A DNA stretch of 64,000 nt from Croceicoccus sp. (lineage in GTDB: Bacteria; Pseudomonadota; Alphaproteobacteria; Sphingomonadales; Sphingomonadaceae): the NCBI GenBank assembly GCA_002694745.1, contig NZMY01000053.1:1-64000 (forward strand), written 5' to 3'. The stretch's first letter is position 1. Each line of letters opens with the position of its first letter. The position numbers and the translations under genes were made by a program. The notes beneath the pieces were generated by a model that was not told the DNA's origin, ran no database searches, and was given only the letters and a program-made list of their open reading frames with translations. This document shows positions 52,995 through 62,780 of the stretch, piece by piece.

Positions 52995-54629
52995 ATGCAA
53001 ACGGCGAAAGCCATAGCCGTGCCCGCGCGCCTGATGCCTGTCGTCGACGCGCGATGGTTCCGGCCGGCTGCGGCATTATTGTGCGGCGTTGCGGCGGCAA
53101 CCGGTTTCGTGCCGCTGGGTTGGTGGCCTCTGTGCCTCGCCGCGCTGGCGGGCCTGACGGCCCTCGGCTTTTCGGCCACTTCGGCAGGCAGCGCGTTTCG
53201 CAGCGGATGGTTCTTCGGGGTCGGGCATTTCACGCTTGGCCTGAACTGGATTGCCACCGCCTTTACCTATCAGGCGGCCATGCCCGGTTGGCTCGGCTGG
53301 GTCGGCGTTTTCCTGCTTTCGCTTTTCCTGGCGATCTATCCCGGTCTTGCAGTCCTGGCCGCATGGGCGGTCACGCTGCACGGGCGAGCGCCAGAGGATC
53401 GATCGCCCGCCGCGTTCCTGCTTGCCTTTGCGGCCTTGTGGATCGGGTGCGAGTTCCTGCGGGCGACGATATTCACGGGCTTTGCCTGGAATCCGCTGGC
53501 AGCGGTCACGCTGGGCGGCTTTGACCGTCCGGGCCTTGCGGTCCTCTCCCAATTCCTTGGAACCTATGCGCTTTCGGGCCTTGTTGTCCTGATGGCGGGC
53601 TGCTGGTGGCTAGCCGTCAGGTGGAGTGAGCGCCGGATAGCATCCCTGCTGCTCATCGTGCTTCCCGCCTCCTTGATGCTGGCTCCATGGCCCGTGGTCG
53701 GCCAGCGGGCAGGCGACCTGCCTTTCCACCTCGTCCAGCCCGACATCCGGCAGGAAGTGCTGAACGAGCCGCAATTTTACGAGCGCAATTTCGTCAAGAC
53801 GATCCAGCTGTCCGGCATGCCGGCCGAAGAGGCCGAGACCCGGCTGGTGATCTGGCCGGAATCGGGCGTCCCCGATTTCCTGCAGCCCGGCTATCCCGAC
53901 CGTTATTACCGGCAGGCTACCTTTGCCGCCGACCCTGAAATTGCCCGCGCGCGGATCGCGAATTTGCTGGGGCCGGGCTCGCTGCTTTTGACGGGAACAA
54001 TCGACCTCGTGATCCCGCCGGGCGGGGACCGCGCGACCGGCGCCGAGAATGTGGTGACCGCGATTGCACCCGATGGCGATATCGTCGGCAGCTATGCCAA
54101 GGCGCATCTGGTGCCTTTCGGCGAATATCTCCCGCTTCGCGCATTGCTGGAACCGCTGGGTTTCACGCGGCTGGTGCCGGGCACGCTCGATTTTCGGGCC
54201 GGGCCGGGTGCGCGCACCCTCGATCTGGGGCGATGGGGCAAGGCGGGCATCCAGATCTGCTATGAAATCGTCTTTTCGGGCGAGGTCGTCGATCCCGCCA
54301 ACCGCCCCGATTACATCATGAACCCGTCGAACGATGGCTGGTTCGGCGCATGGGGCCCGCCCCAGCATCTGGCGCAGGCGCGGCTGCGCGCTATCGAGGA
54401 AGGCCTTCCCGTGCTCCGTGCCACCACCACCGGTATCAGCGCCGTGATCGACGCGGGCGGCGTGGTTCGCGCCCATGTTCCGCGCCATGTCGCGGCGTCG
54501 ATCGAAGGAAACGTGCCGCCTGCGCTGGCACCCACGCCGTTCGCGCGAATGGGCATTTGGCTCTCTCTGGCGTGGGGCGCATTGCTGTTCGCAATTGCGC
54601 TAGTTGCGTTGCGGCGGCGCGGGGGTTAA
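52995..54629 (+). CDS. lnt: Apolipoprotein N-acyltransferase
   Basis: Lnt adds the third acyl chain to lipoproteins in the inner membrane. The 544-residue product has multiple N-terminal membrane helices (~25-235) and a periplasmic nitrilase domain (~240-515). Its Glu-Lys-Cys triad is visible: IWPESGVPDF (near 287), SYAKAHLVPFGEYLPLR (near 368) and QICYEIVFSG (near 421). A final membrane helix closes it. It follows the DUF4167 gene by 21 bp; several lipoproteins in this window are its likely substrates. Confidence 0.95.
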   Translation: MQTAKAIAVPARLMPVVDARWFRPAAALLCGVAAATGFVPLGWWPLCLAALAGLTALGFSATSAGSAFRSGWFFGVGHFTLGLNWIATAFTYQAAMPGWLGWVGVFLLSLFLAIYPGLAVLAAWAVTLHGRAPEDRSPAAFLLAFAALWIGCEFLRATIFTGFAWNPLAAVTLGGFDRPGLAVLSQFLGTYALSGLVVLMAGCWWLAVRWSERRIASLLLIVLPASLMLAPWPVVGQRAGDLPFHLVQPDIRQEVLNEPQFYERNFVKTIQLSGMPAEEAETRLVIWPESGVPDFLQPGYPDRYYRQATFAADPEIARARIANLLGPGSLLLTGTIDLVIPPGGDRATGAENVVTAIAPDGDIVGSYAKAHLVPFGEYLPLRALLEPLGFTRLVPGTLDFRAGPGARTLDLGRWGKAGIQICYEIVFSGEVVDPANRPDYIMNPSNDGWFGAWGPPQHLAQARLRAIEEGLPVLRATTTGISAVIDAGGVVRAHVPRHVAASIEGNVPPALAPTPFARMGIWLSLAWGALLFAIALVALRRRGG

Positions 54630-54634
54630 TGACG

Positions 54635-54654
54635 ATATAAAGAACTCTTTATAC
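54635..54654. promoter_or_regulatory. Palindromic operator upstream of metK
   Basis: ATATAAAG-AACT-CTTTATAC matches the operator at 4178-4197 in both arms except the last base, with the same 4-bp spacer. It ends 41 bp before the metK ATG and begins 5 bp after the lnt stop. The shared site links metK to the methionine regulator encoded at 4206. Confidence 0.75.
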
Positions 54655-54695
54655 GTGCATCCGGGCCGCCGGCCCCCAAGATACCGGGATACTCC

Positions 54696-55955
54696 ATGCG
54701 TCAGAATTTCCTCTTCACTTCGGAAAGCGTCTCCGAGGGTCACCCCGACAAGGTGTCGGACCAAATTTCCGATGCCATCGTCGACCTCATGCTCGCCAAG
54801 GATCCCGAGGCGCGCGTGGCGTGCGAAACCATGACGACGACCCAGCGCGTGGTGCTGTCGGGCGAAATCCGCTGCAAGCCGATGTACGACAAGGACCGCG
54901 ACGAGTGGAAGTTCAACAATTACTGGGCCCCCGGCGCGCGTGACGAGATCGAGGCGGCGGTGCGCCGCACGGTGCGCGAGATCGGCTATGAGCAGGCCGG
55001 TTTCCACTGGGAAACGCTGACCTTCGAAAATCACCTGCATGGCCAGTCGGCCGAAATCGCCCAGGGCGTCGACGCGGACGAGGCGAGCAACAAGGATGAA
55101 GGCGCGGGCGACCAGGGCATCATGTTCGGCTTTGCCTGCGACGAGACTCCCGACCTGATGCCCGCGACGCTGGATTACAGCCACAAGATTCTGCAGCGCC
55201 TTGCCGAGGACCGCAAATCGGGCGCGGCGCCGTTTCTGGAGCCCGACGCCAAGAGCCAGGTGACCCTGCGGTTCGAGGATGGCAAGCCTGCCGCCTGCAC
55301 CGCGATCGTCGTGTCGACCCAGCACAAGCCCGGCTATCACACCGGCGATAAGGAAGCCGAACTCAAGGCCTATGTGCGCCGCATCGTGGCCGATATTCTG
55401 CCGCATAATTTGCTGTCGGACGAAACGGTCTATCACATCAATCCGACAGGCGCGTTCGAGATCGGCGGACCCGATGGCGACGCCGGCCTGACTGGCCGCA
55501 AGATCATCGTCGACACCTATGGCGGCGCGGCTCCGCACGGCGGCGGCGCATTCAGCGGCAAGGATCCGACCAAGGTCGACCGCTCCGCAGCCTATATCGC
55601 GCGCTATCTTGCCAAGAATATCGTCGCGGCTGGCCTTGCACGGCGCTGCACGATCCAGCTGTCCTATGCCATCGGCGTGGCGCATCCGCTGTCGATCTAT
55701 GTCGACACGCACGGCACTTGCGCCGACGGCATCAGCGATGCGGCACTGGAAGATGCGATCCGCAGCATCGAATCGCTGGGCGGTCTGACGCCGCGCGCGA
55801 TTCGCACCCGTTTGCAGCTCAACCGCCCGATCTATCGCTCGTCGGCGGCCTATGGCCATTTCGGCCGGACCGCTGCGGACGGCATGTTCCCGTGGGAACA
55901 GACCGATCTGGTCGAAGAGCTGAAGCAGGCGCTGGCCGTTCCCGTAACCGCCTGA
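54696..55955 (+). CDS. metK: S-adenosylmethionine synthetase
   Basis: MetK makes SAM from methionine and ATP. The 419-residue product has the N-terminal [15 protein letters not shown] motif, the nucleotide-binding [17 protein letters not shown], the phosphate-binding [19 protein letters not shown], and complete C-terminal domain, somewhat longer than the ~385-residue E. coli enzyme through internal insertions. Preceded by the operator at 54635. Probably monocistronic; the downstream lysozyme starts 76 bp later. Confidence 0.97.
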   Translation: MRQNFLFTSESVSEGHPDKVSDQISDAIVDLMLAKDPEARVACETMTTTQRVVLSGEIRCKPMYDKDRDEWKFNNYWAPGARDEIEAAVRRTVREIGYEQAGFHWETLTFENHLHGQSAEIAQGVDADEASNKDEGAGDQGIMFGFACDETPDLMPATLDYSHKILQRLAEDRKSGAAPFLEPDAKSQVTLRFEDGKPAACTAIVVSTQHKPGYHTGDKEAELKAYVRRIVADILPHNLLSDETVYHINPTGAFEIGGPDGDAGLTGRKIIVDTYGGAAPHGGGAFSGKDPTKVDRSAAYIARYLAKNIVAAGLARRCTIQLSYAIGVAHPLSIYVDTHGTCADGISDAALEDAIRSIESLGGLTPRAIRTRLQLNRPIYRSSAAYGHFGRTAADGMFPWEQTDLVEELKQALAVPVTA

Positions 55956-56031
55956 GCGGCGCCAGCTTTTATTTTCCTACTTTTGCCGGAACGGGCAGCA
56001 GGGCGGTTTTCCAGAACAGGAGCCGTCCTTC

Positions 56032-56763
56032 ATGCCCGTTCCCGCTCAAACCGCCCCCGCCGCGCCCTACGATCCCGCCGCGCCCGATCTTACCCCGCGC
56101 ATCGTCGCCGAGCTGATCGCGCATGAGGGGATCGTCGGCGAAGCCTATCGCGATTCGGTCGGCGTCTGGACCTGGAGCGTCGGGCTGACCGACGCCTCGG
56201 GCCACAAGGTCGAACGCTACCGGGATAATCCGCAGTCCCTGTCGCATTGCATGGCGGTGTTCATCTGGGCCCTGCGCCGCAATTATCTGCCGCCCGTAAT
56301 TGCAGCGTTCGGCGACCGTCCGGTGGCCGAGCGTGAACTTGCCGCCGCACTGTCATTCCACTGGAACACGGGCGGCATAGCACGCGCGGAATGGATGCGA
56401 CTGGCGGTGGCGGGGGATCGGGAACGGGCGCGGGCGGCCATGCTCAACTGGGCCAAACCCGCCTCTCTGCTGGGCAGGCGCCGCAAGGAACAGTCGCTGT
56501 TCTTCGACGGAGTGTGGAGCAATGATGGTACGGCGCTGGTCTATGGCGTGGCGAAACCTTCCTACCGGCCCATCGGCGGACGGCGCGTCGCGATCGACTT
56601 GCTGCTGGGAGATATCCTCGCACCGGCAGCCGATACCATTGCCGACCCGGTTCGGGCTGAGCCGGAACCCGCAGAGAGCCCGGTACCGACCGACGCGCCG
56701 GGCTCAATTTGCAAGGCCGAACAGCAGACGGGTTGGCTGCGCCGGATCCTCGGCATCGGTTGA
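56032..56763 (+). CDS. T4-type lysozyme (GH24) muramidase
   Basis: 243 residues. The catalytic positions fit T4 lysozyme with exact spacing: Glu32 (AHEG), Asp41 (AYRDSVG) and Thr47 (VWTWSVG), matching E11-D20-T26. Further family residues are seen in ELAAALSFHWNTGG. The last ~60 residues are a Pro/Glu-rich tail without a membrane anchor. No signal peptide is obvious, as in phage endolysins, and no holin or phage gene is adjacent, so it is a lone endolysin-like gene, either a domesticated phage gene or a gene-transfer-agent/peptidoglycan enzyme. Function in the host is unknown. Confidence 0.85.
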   Translation: MPVPAQTAPAAPYDPAAPDLTPRIVAELIAHEGIVGEAYRDSVGVWTWSVGLTDASGHKVERYRDNPQSLSHCMAVFIWALRRNYLPPVIAAFGDRPVAERELAAALSFHWNTGGIARAEWMRLAVAGDRERARAAMLNWAKPASLLGRRRKEQSLFFDGVWSNDGTALVYGVAKPSYRPIGGRRVAIDLLLGDILAPAADTIADPVRAEPEPAESPVPTDAPGSICKAEQQTGWLRRILGIG

Positions 56764-56804
56764 CGATCTTCGCGCCGCCATCCGATGCGGCTAGAGACGA
56801 CGCT

Positions 56805-58505
56805 ATGATTCGCGCGCTCTTCACATCGCTGGCGGCGCTGGCCCTTTCGGCTTGTGCCAGTATTGATCCCGGTCCGCCGCCGCTCACCGTGCGGGTGATC
56901 GGGATCAATGATTTCCACGGCAATCTCTTGCCGCACAAGCGCAAGAGCGACGCAGGACCGCTGACTCCCGATGGCCCGGCTTTCGATGCCCCCGTCGGCG
57001 GCGCGGCGGCACTGGCGACCGCGGTGCGGCAATTGCGGGCGCAGAACAGCGATTCGCTGGTCATTTCGGCGGGCGACCTGATCAGCGCGAGCCCGCTGGT
57101 GTCATCGTTGTTTCTGGATGAGCCTTCGGTCGAGGTGATGAACCGCATCGGGCTGGACTTCAACGCGGTGGGCAATCACGAATTCGACCGCGGATGGCAG
57201 GAATTGCTGCGCATGCAGAACGGCGGTTGCGACCGGTTCGGCCTGCGCGAGCCCTGCCGGATCGAGAACCCGTTCGCGGGCGCCGATTTCACCTTTCTGG
57301 CGGCCAATGTGACGCGCGCCGACGGATCGCTGATCTTGCCCGCCTATGGCATCAAGCGCTTTGGATCGGGTGAGCGCGAGATCGCCGTGGCGGTGATCGG
57401 CCTGCCGCTGCGCGACGTTCCCACGCTGGTGTCGCCAGCCGGAATCGAAGGTCTGCGGTTCGGGGACGAGGCGGAGGCGGTGAACGCGCTGGTGCCGAGA
57501 CTGCTGGACGAGGGCGTCGATGCGATCATCGTCGCCATCCATCAGGGGTTCGAACGCGACGGCTTCTACGATTCTGGAGACGATTGCGGCGGGGCGATCG
57601 GCCCGCTGAACGATATATTGCGCAGGCTCGATCCGCGCGTCGACCTTGTCATCTCGGGTCATACGCATCGCAGCTATATCTGCGAATACAGCCAGTTCGA
57701 CCCCGCGCGCGATTTCCTGGTGACCAGCGCGGGCTATGGATCGGGGATGGTGACCGATATGATTATCACCGTCGATCCCGCGAAACATGACGTGCGGGTC
57801 AAGGCGGCCGAGATGGTGCTGGTGCAGTCGGACGACCCGAATTACCGCCGCTTTGCCCCCGATCCCGAGATCGCCGCCTATGTCGCCCGTTACGAAGACG
57901 CGTCGCGGGCCGAGGCGGATCGGCCCGCCGGGCGTATCTCGGGCCCCGCACGCGAGGACGGTTGGGAGAATGCACTGGGCAACATGATCGCCGACGCACA
58001 GCTTGCCGCGACGCGTGCGAATGGCGCACGGATCGCCTTCATGAACGAGGGCGGCGTCCGCGCCGACCTTATCCCGGAAGCAGACGATGGAACGGTAAGT
58101 TTCGGTCAGATCTATGCGGTGCAGCCGTTCGGCAATGTGCTGATGACGATGGATCTGACCGGCGCGCAGATCGCCGCTGCGCTGGAACAGCAATTCACCG
58201 TGCCCGATTCGCCGGAAATCCTCTCCGTGTCGGACGGCTTTTCCTATCGGCTGAATCCCGGGGCTCCGGCAGGGCAGCGCGTGTCGGACATGCGGCTGGA
58301 TGGCCAGCCGATCGAACCGGAAACCCGCTACCGCGTCACGGTAAACAGCTTTCTGGCCAATGGCGGAGACCGGTTCAGCGTGTTTACGCAGCCCGGCGAC
58401 AAGACTGTCGGCCCCGTCGATCTCGACGCGTTCGAGGCATGGATCGATGGCGAGGGCGGCCGTGAATTGCCCGCGACCGACCGGATCACGATCGTCGGGG
58501 AGTAA
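56805..58505 (+). CDS. Metallophosphatase / 5'-nucleotidase lipoprotein
   Basis: 566 residues with a lipoprotein signal (lipobox ALSAC, Cys17). The N-terminal metallophosphatase domain has GINDFHGNL (Asp/His), ISAGDLISASP, GNHEFDRG and ISGHTHRSY for the two-metal site; the C-terminal 5'-nucleotidase domain begins around residue 380 (NALGNMIADAQLAAT, then FMNEGGVRADL). It should hydrolyse periplasmic nucleotides or 2',3'-cyclic nucleotides to recover phosphate and nucleosides. The ATG at 56805 begins the signal. It ends 44 bp before glnE. Confidence 0.9.
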   Translation: MIRALFTSLAALALSACASIDPGPPPLTVRVIGINDFHGNLLPHKRKSDAGPLTPDGPAFDAPVGGAAALATAVRQLRAQNSDSLVISAGDLISASPLVSSLFLDEPSVEVMNRIGLDFNAVGNHEFDRGWQELLRMQNGGCDRFGLREPCRIENPFAGADFTFLAANVTRADGSLILPAYGIKRFGSGEREIAVAVIGLPLRDVPTLVSPAGIEGLRFGDEAEAVNALVPRLLDEGVDAIIVAIHQGFERDGFYDSGDDCGGAIGPLNDILRRLDPRVDLVISGHTHRSYICEYSQFDPARDFLVTSAGYGSGMVTDMIITVDPAKHDVRVKAAEMVLVQSDDPNYRRFAPDPEIAAYVARYEDASRAEADRPAGRISGPAREDGWENALGNMIADAQLAATRANGARIAFMNEGGVRADLIPEADDGTVSFGQIYAVQPFGNVLMTMDLTGAQIAAALEQQFTVPDSPEILSVSDGFSYRLNPGAPAGQRVSDMRLDGQPIEPETRYRVTVNSFLANGGDRFSVFTQPGDKTVGPVDLDAFEAWIDGEGGRELPATDRITIVGE

Positions 58506-58549
58506 GCGCGGGCCTTGCCTGACATCGGCAGCCGCGCCACATCGGACCG

Positions 58550-61276
58550 ATGACCGATCAATCGCAATGGGATGACGCGCTGCAACGGGCGAGAGCGCAT
58601 TCGCCCTTTCTCTCGGACCTGCTGAACCGCGAAGCCGACCTTGCCGAATTGCTGGGCAGGGGCGAAGGCGAAGCGGCCCTGCGAGAGGCACTGGCCCGCG
58701 ACGATGCGGATGTCGCGGTACGCCTGCGACGCCAGCGGCGGGGGCTGGCGCTGGTGCTGGGCATTGGCGATCTGGCGGGCGCCTTTCCGCTGACGCGCGT
58801 GATGCAGGAACTCAGCGCCTTCGCCGACCGCGCGCTCGACACCGCGATGCGCGAGGCGATCGGCCACCGCCTTCCCGACCATGACGTGTGGGGCGACGCG
58901 CCCGTCGGCATGGTGGCGCTGGCGCTGGGCAAGCAGGGCGCGGGCGAGCTCAACTATTCCTCCGACATCGATCCGATCCTGCTCTACGATCCAAAGACCT
59001 TGCTGCGGCGAGAGCGTGACGAGCCGGGCGAGGCGGCGCAGATGGCGGCGCGGCGGCTGGTGCAGACGATGGGCGCCAACACGGCCGAGGGCTATGTGCT
59101 GCGCGTCGATCTGCGATTGCGCCCCGCATCCGAAGTCAGCCCGCTGGCGATCAGCTATGACGCGGCGCTGACCCATTACGAAAGCTCTGCACTGGCGTGG
59201 GAGCGGGCCGCCTTCATCCGCGCGCGCAGTGCCTCGGGCGATGTCGCCGCGGGGCAGCGCTTCCTGAATGCGATCAAGCCCTTCGTCTGGCGCAAGTCGC
59301 TCGACTTTGGCGCGATCGACGAGATTTCGCGTCTTGTCCGGCGGATCCGCGAAAGCTGTTCGGGGCCGGTCCGCCCCGGTCCGGGCTATGACCTCAAGCG
59401 CGGACGCGGGGGCATTCGCGAAGTCGAATTCTATGCGCAGACCCATCAGCTGATCCATGGCGGACGCATACCGGCGCTGCGTGTGCGCGGCACGCGCGCG
59501 GCGCTGGATGCGCTGGCGGCGGAAGGTCTGATCGGCGCGGCGGACGCGGAGGAACTGGGCGAAAGCTATGACCGGCTGCGCGTGATCGAACACCGCCTGC
59601 AGATGGTGCGCGACCGCCAGACCCACGCCTTGCCCGATGCGGCAGAGGATATCGACAATGTGGCGCGGCTTGACGGATTGCCCGATGGCGCGGCGCTGAT
59701 CGCCGAATTGCAGGATGTCACCGCGCGGGTCGGCGAACGGTTCGACCGGCTGCTGGAAGCGCATGGCGGGCATTCGGCGGAAGGCGACGCGCCTGCCGCC
59801 TCGACTCCTGCCAATCTGGCGCAACTGGGTTTCGACGATCCGGCAAGGCTGGCCGAACGCATCGCCGGATGGAAGGACGGGCGGGTAAAGGCGCTGCGCT
59901 CCGACGCGGCGCTGGCCGCCTTTGCAGAGATCGAACCCGCATTGCTGACGGCGCTGGCCGGTGCGCCCATGCCCGAACGCGCAATCACCCGCTGGGAGCA
60001 GATGCTCGCGCGGCTGCCGTCGGCGTTCAACCTGTTCAAGCTGCTGGCGGCGCGTCCGGGTCTGCTCGATACGCTGGCGCGCGTATTGGCGCTGTCGCCG
60101 GCGCTGGCCGATGCACTGGCGCGGCGGAGCGACCTGCTCGACGCGCTGATCGACCGCACGGCGTTTGCGCTGCCCCCCTCGGTGGAGGAGCTGGCGCAGG
60201 ACTATGCCGTCGATGCGCCGGATTACGAGGCGCTGCTCGACCGCGTCCGCCGCGAGGTCAGCGAGCGCCGCTTTGCGATGGGCGTCCAGCTGATCGACCA
60301 CGCGCATGATCCGCTGGCCATCGCCGCGGGGCTTTCGCGCATCGCGGAGGCGGCGATCGACGTGCTGGCGACCGGCACGGCGGATCATTTCGCCGAGGAT
60401 CATGGGCGGATCGAGGGGAGCCGGCTGGTGGTGCTGGGTTTCGGCAGGCTGGGCGGCGGGGTGCTGACCCATGCCAGCGATCTCGATCTGGTTTACCTGT
60501 TCACCGGCGACCACGAAGCGGAATCGGATGGCCGCCGGCCCTTGGGCGCGACGCAATATTTCAACCGTCTGGCCCAGCGGGTGAGCGCGGCGCTGTCGGT
60601 GCCGACGGCGGAAGGCGCGCTGTATGAAGTGGACACGCGGCTGCGGCCATCGGGCGCGCAGGGATTGCTGGCCGTCAGCACCGACAGCTTTGCACGCTAT
60701 CAGCGCGAACAGGCATGGACGTGGGAGCATATGGCGCTGATGCGCGCACGGGTTCTGCATGGTCCGCCAGAGTCTGCCGCGCTTTTGGCAGGTTTTGTGC
60801 GCGATCTGGTCTCGGCCCCGCGCGATCCGGACGAATTGCGCAGCGCGGTGCTAAAAATGCGCGGCGAGATGGCGCGGCACAAGCCGCCTGCGGGCCCTCT
60901 GGACGTCAAGCTGCTGCGCGGCGGGCTGGTCGACCTGGAATTCCTGACCCATTTTCTGCAATTGCGCGAAGGCGGCGGCCCGGATGGGGCGTTCCTGACG
61001 CCCGATCTGCGCGCGGCGGTCGCGGCGCTGGGCCGCGCGGGGCTGGTGCCATCCGAACTGGTGGACGCGCATGATCTGCTCACGCGGCTGCTGGTATCGC
61101 TGCGGTTGGTCGCGCCCGATACCGGGGAACTGCCCGATGCGGCGCGGGCCGTGCTGGTTGCCAATGCGTTGGGCGGCGAAGGCGATTGGGAAGTGCTGCT
61201 CGCCGCGCTCGACAAGGCACGCCATGCGGTGGCAGAGGCCTGGGCCGAGATCTTTGGCGAGACTTTGGAGCTTTGA
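58550..61276 (+). CDS. glnE: Glutamine synthetase adenylyltransferase/adenylyl-removing enzyme
   Basis: 908 residues with two nucleotidyltransferase domains: the deadenylylating N-half (LGKQGAGELNYSSDIDPILLYD; SSDID at 137-141) and the adenylylating C-half (LGFGRLGGGVLTHASDLDLVYLF). Each is followed by helical regulatory domains; RGRGGIREVEFYAQTHQLIHGG and its second-half counterpart LLRGGLVDLEFLTHFLQLREGG mark them. GlnE switches glutamine synthetase on and off in response to PII. It heads the glnE-bcp-DUF455 group (2-bp gap, then a one-base overlap). Confidence 0.95.
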   Translation: MTDQSQWDDALQRARAHSPFLSDLLNREADLAELLGRGEGEAALREALARDDADVAVRLRRQRRGLALVLGIGDLAGAFPLTRVMQELSAFADRALDTAMREAIGHRLPDHDVWGDAPVGMVALALGKQGAGELNYSSDIDPILLYDPKTLLRRERDEPGEAAQMAARRLVQTMGANTAEGYVLRVDLRLRPASEVSPLAISYDAALTHYESSALAWERAAFIRARSASGDVAAGQRFLNAIKPFVWRKSLDFGAIDEISRLVRRIRESCSGPVRPGPGYDLKRGRGGIREVEFYAQTHQLIHGGRIPALRVRGTRAALDALAAEGLIGAADAEELGESYDRLRVIEHRLQMVRDRQTHALPDAAEDIDNVARLDGLPDGAALIAELQDVTARVGERFDRLLEAHGGHSAEGDAPAASTPANLAQLGFDDPARLAERIAGWKDGRVKALRSDAALAAFAEIEPALLTALAGAPMPERAITRWEQMLARLPSAFNLFKLLAARPGLLDTLARVLALSPALADALARRSDLLDALIDRTAFALPPSVEELAQDYAVDAPDYEALLDRVRREVSERRFAMGVQLIDHAHDPLAIAAGLSRIAEAAIDVLATGTADHFAEDHGRIEGSRLVVLGFGRLGGGVLTHASDLDLVYLFTGDHEAESDGRRPLGATQYFNRLAQRVSAALSVPTAEGALYEVDTRLRPSGAQGLLAVSTDSFARYQREQAWTWEHMALMRARVLHGPPESAALLAGFVRDLVSAPRDPDELRSAVLKMRGEMARHKPPAGPLDVKLLRGGLVDLEFLTHFLQLREGGGPDGAFLTPDLRAAVAALGRAGLVPSELVDAHDLLTRLLVSLRLVAPDTGELPDAARAVLVANALGGEGDWEVLLAALDKARHAVAEAWAEIFGETLEL

Positions 61277-61278
61277 CG

Positions 61279-61776
61279 ATGAACGCGACCAGCACCCGTC
61301 CCGATATCGGTGATGCATTTCCCGGCCATGCGCTGGAGACGCCAGACGGCGGCAGCGTGTCGATTGCGGATTTTGCCGGGAAACCGGCCGTGCTGTTCTT
61401 CTACCCCAAGGACAATACGCCGGGCTGCACGAACGAGGCGAAGGACTTCAGCGCGCTGAAGCCCGAATTCGACAAAGCGGGAATCGCGCTGCTGGGCGTA
61501 AGCAAGGACCCGGCCAAGAGCCATGTGAAATTCATCGAGAAGCAGGAGCTGACCGTGCCCCTCGCAAGCGACACCGCGCCGGATTCGGGCAAGGACGGCC
61601 TTGCCGAGGCACTGGGCATCTGGACCGAGAAGAACATGTACGGCCGCACCTATATGGGGATGGAGCGCACCACTTTTCTGATGAAGGGCGACGGCACGAT
61701 CGCGCAGGTCTGGCGCAAGGTGAAGGTCAAGGGCCACGCCGAGGCCGTGCTGGAGGCCGCGAAGGCGCTGGACTGA
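61279..61776 (+). CDS. bcp: Thioredoxin-dependent peroxiredoxin (BCP/PrxQ family), 1-Cys type
   Basis: 165 residues. The peroxidatic Cys50 lies in DNTPGCTNEA. E. coli Bcp has its resolving cysteine five residues later; here residue 55 is Lys and no other Cys is seen, so catalysis should be of the 1-Cys kind, needing an external thiol. Other family features are intact (FYPKDNTPG, LLGVSKDPAKSHVKF, and the final ERTTFLMKGDG). The ATG at 61279 is 2 bp after glnE. It reduces peroxides in the cytoplasm. Confidence 0.92.
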   Translation: MNATSTRPDIGDAFPGHALETPDGGSVSIADFAGKPAVLFFYPKDNTPGCTNEAKDFSALKPEFDKAGIALLGVSKDPAKSHVKFIEKQELTVPLASDTAPDSGKDGLAEALGIWTEKNMYGRTYMGMERTTFLMKGDGTIAQVWRKVKVKGHAEAVLEAAKALD

Positions 61777-62564
61777 TGCGCAGCGTCGCGCGGGCGATCC
61801 GCGATGCGCTGCTGACCGGCGATCCGCATGGCAAGGTGATGGCAACGCGCCGGGTCGCGCGCGAATGGCGGCTGGGGCGGCTCGACTGGGCGTTCGATGT
61901 CGACATGCCTGACGAGCCGGCCCGGCCCGAACGCCCCGAATTGCTGCCCCCCAACCGCATGCCGAAACGCGGACGCGGCGGATCGGAACGCGCGCGCATC
62001 GCGTTGTGGCATTCGCTGGCGCATATCGAGTTCGTCGCGCTCGACCTCGCGCTCGACATGGCAGGGCGGTTCGGAAAGGACATGGGCCGCGACTTCGTGT
62101 CCGATTTCCTGGCGGTCGCGGCGGACGAGGCGATGCATTTCGCGCTGCTGGACCGCAAGCTGCGCAAAATGGGCAGCCATTACGGCGCGCTGCCCGCGCA
62201 TGGCGGCCTGTGGGAATCGGCGCGCGCAACCGCGCATGACGTGGCGGCGCGGCTGGCGGTGGTGCCCATGGTGCTTGAGGCGCGCGGGCTGGATATCACG
62301 CCCGTGATGCTGGAAAGAGTGCGGGCGCAAGGCGACGAAGACGGCGCCCGAATCCTGTCGCGAATCCTTGACGACGAGATCCGACATGTTCGATTCGGAA
62401 CAAGGCATTTCGGCGAGCTGTGCCGCGCTGGCGACGAAGACCCTGTGAAAAAATGGCAATTTTTGGTGGAAACGCATTTCGGCGGCAGCCTTAAGCCACC
62501 GTTCAACGACTCAGCGCGTGAGGCAGCCGGTCTACCGCGCAGCTACCGCGCTGGTATTGTCTGA
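61776..62564 (+). CDS. DUF455 ferritin-like protein
   Basis: 262 residues of the DUF455 family, related to diiron ferritin-like proteins. Carboxylate/His pairs are visible in LWHSLAHIEFVALDL, VAADEAMHFALLDRK and ILDDEIRHVRFG, consistent with a diiron centre. The family includes hydroxylases of the MiaE kind, but the substrate here is unknown. Its ATG overlaps the bcp stop by one base (TGATG at 61774-61778). It ends in KPPFNDSAREAAGL. The next gene is 216 bp further on. Confidence 0.85.
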   Translation: MRSVARAIRDALLTGDPHGKVMATRRVAREWRLGRLDWAFDVDMPDEPARPERPELLPPNRMPKRGRGGSERARIALWHSLAHIEFVALDLALDMAGRFGKDMGRDFVSDFLAVAADEAMHFALLDRKLRKMGSHYGALPAHGGLWESARATAHDVAARLAVVPMVLEARGLDITPVMLERVRAQGDEDGARILSRILDDEIRHVRFGTRHFGELCRAGDEDPVKKWQFLVETHFGGSLKPPFNDSAREAAGLPRSYRAGIV

Positions 62565-62780
62565 TTAACCTTTTTTACCCTAGCCAGTAACGCATGAGAG
62601 CGGCGGGGGGTTCCGACGATCTCAGAATTTTTGAAGCAGCCAGTCGCGCTGTTCCGGATGCGTACCCTTAGACGGGACCGGAAGAGCAGGGATGCGAAAG
62701 GCTGTGCCGGAGGGATCACCCGGCATCGTCAGCCCGGACGGACTATGGGGCGCGGTGCCGAGAAACAGAGGTTCGGCAGT

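Noticed and set aside
62565-62580. Possible CtrA box before the M23 gene
   Set aside because: TTAA is followed after seven bases by TACC, not TTAA. Only a half-site.
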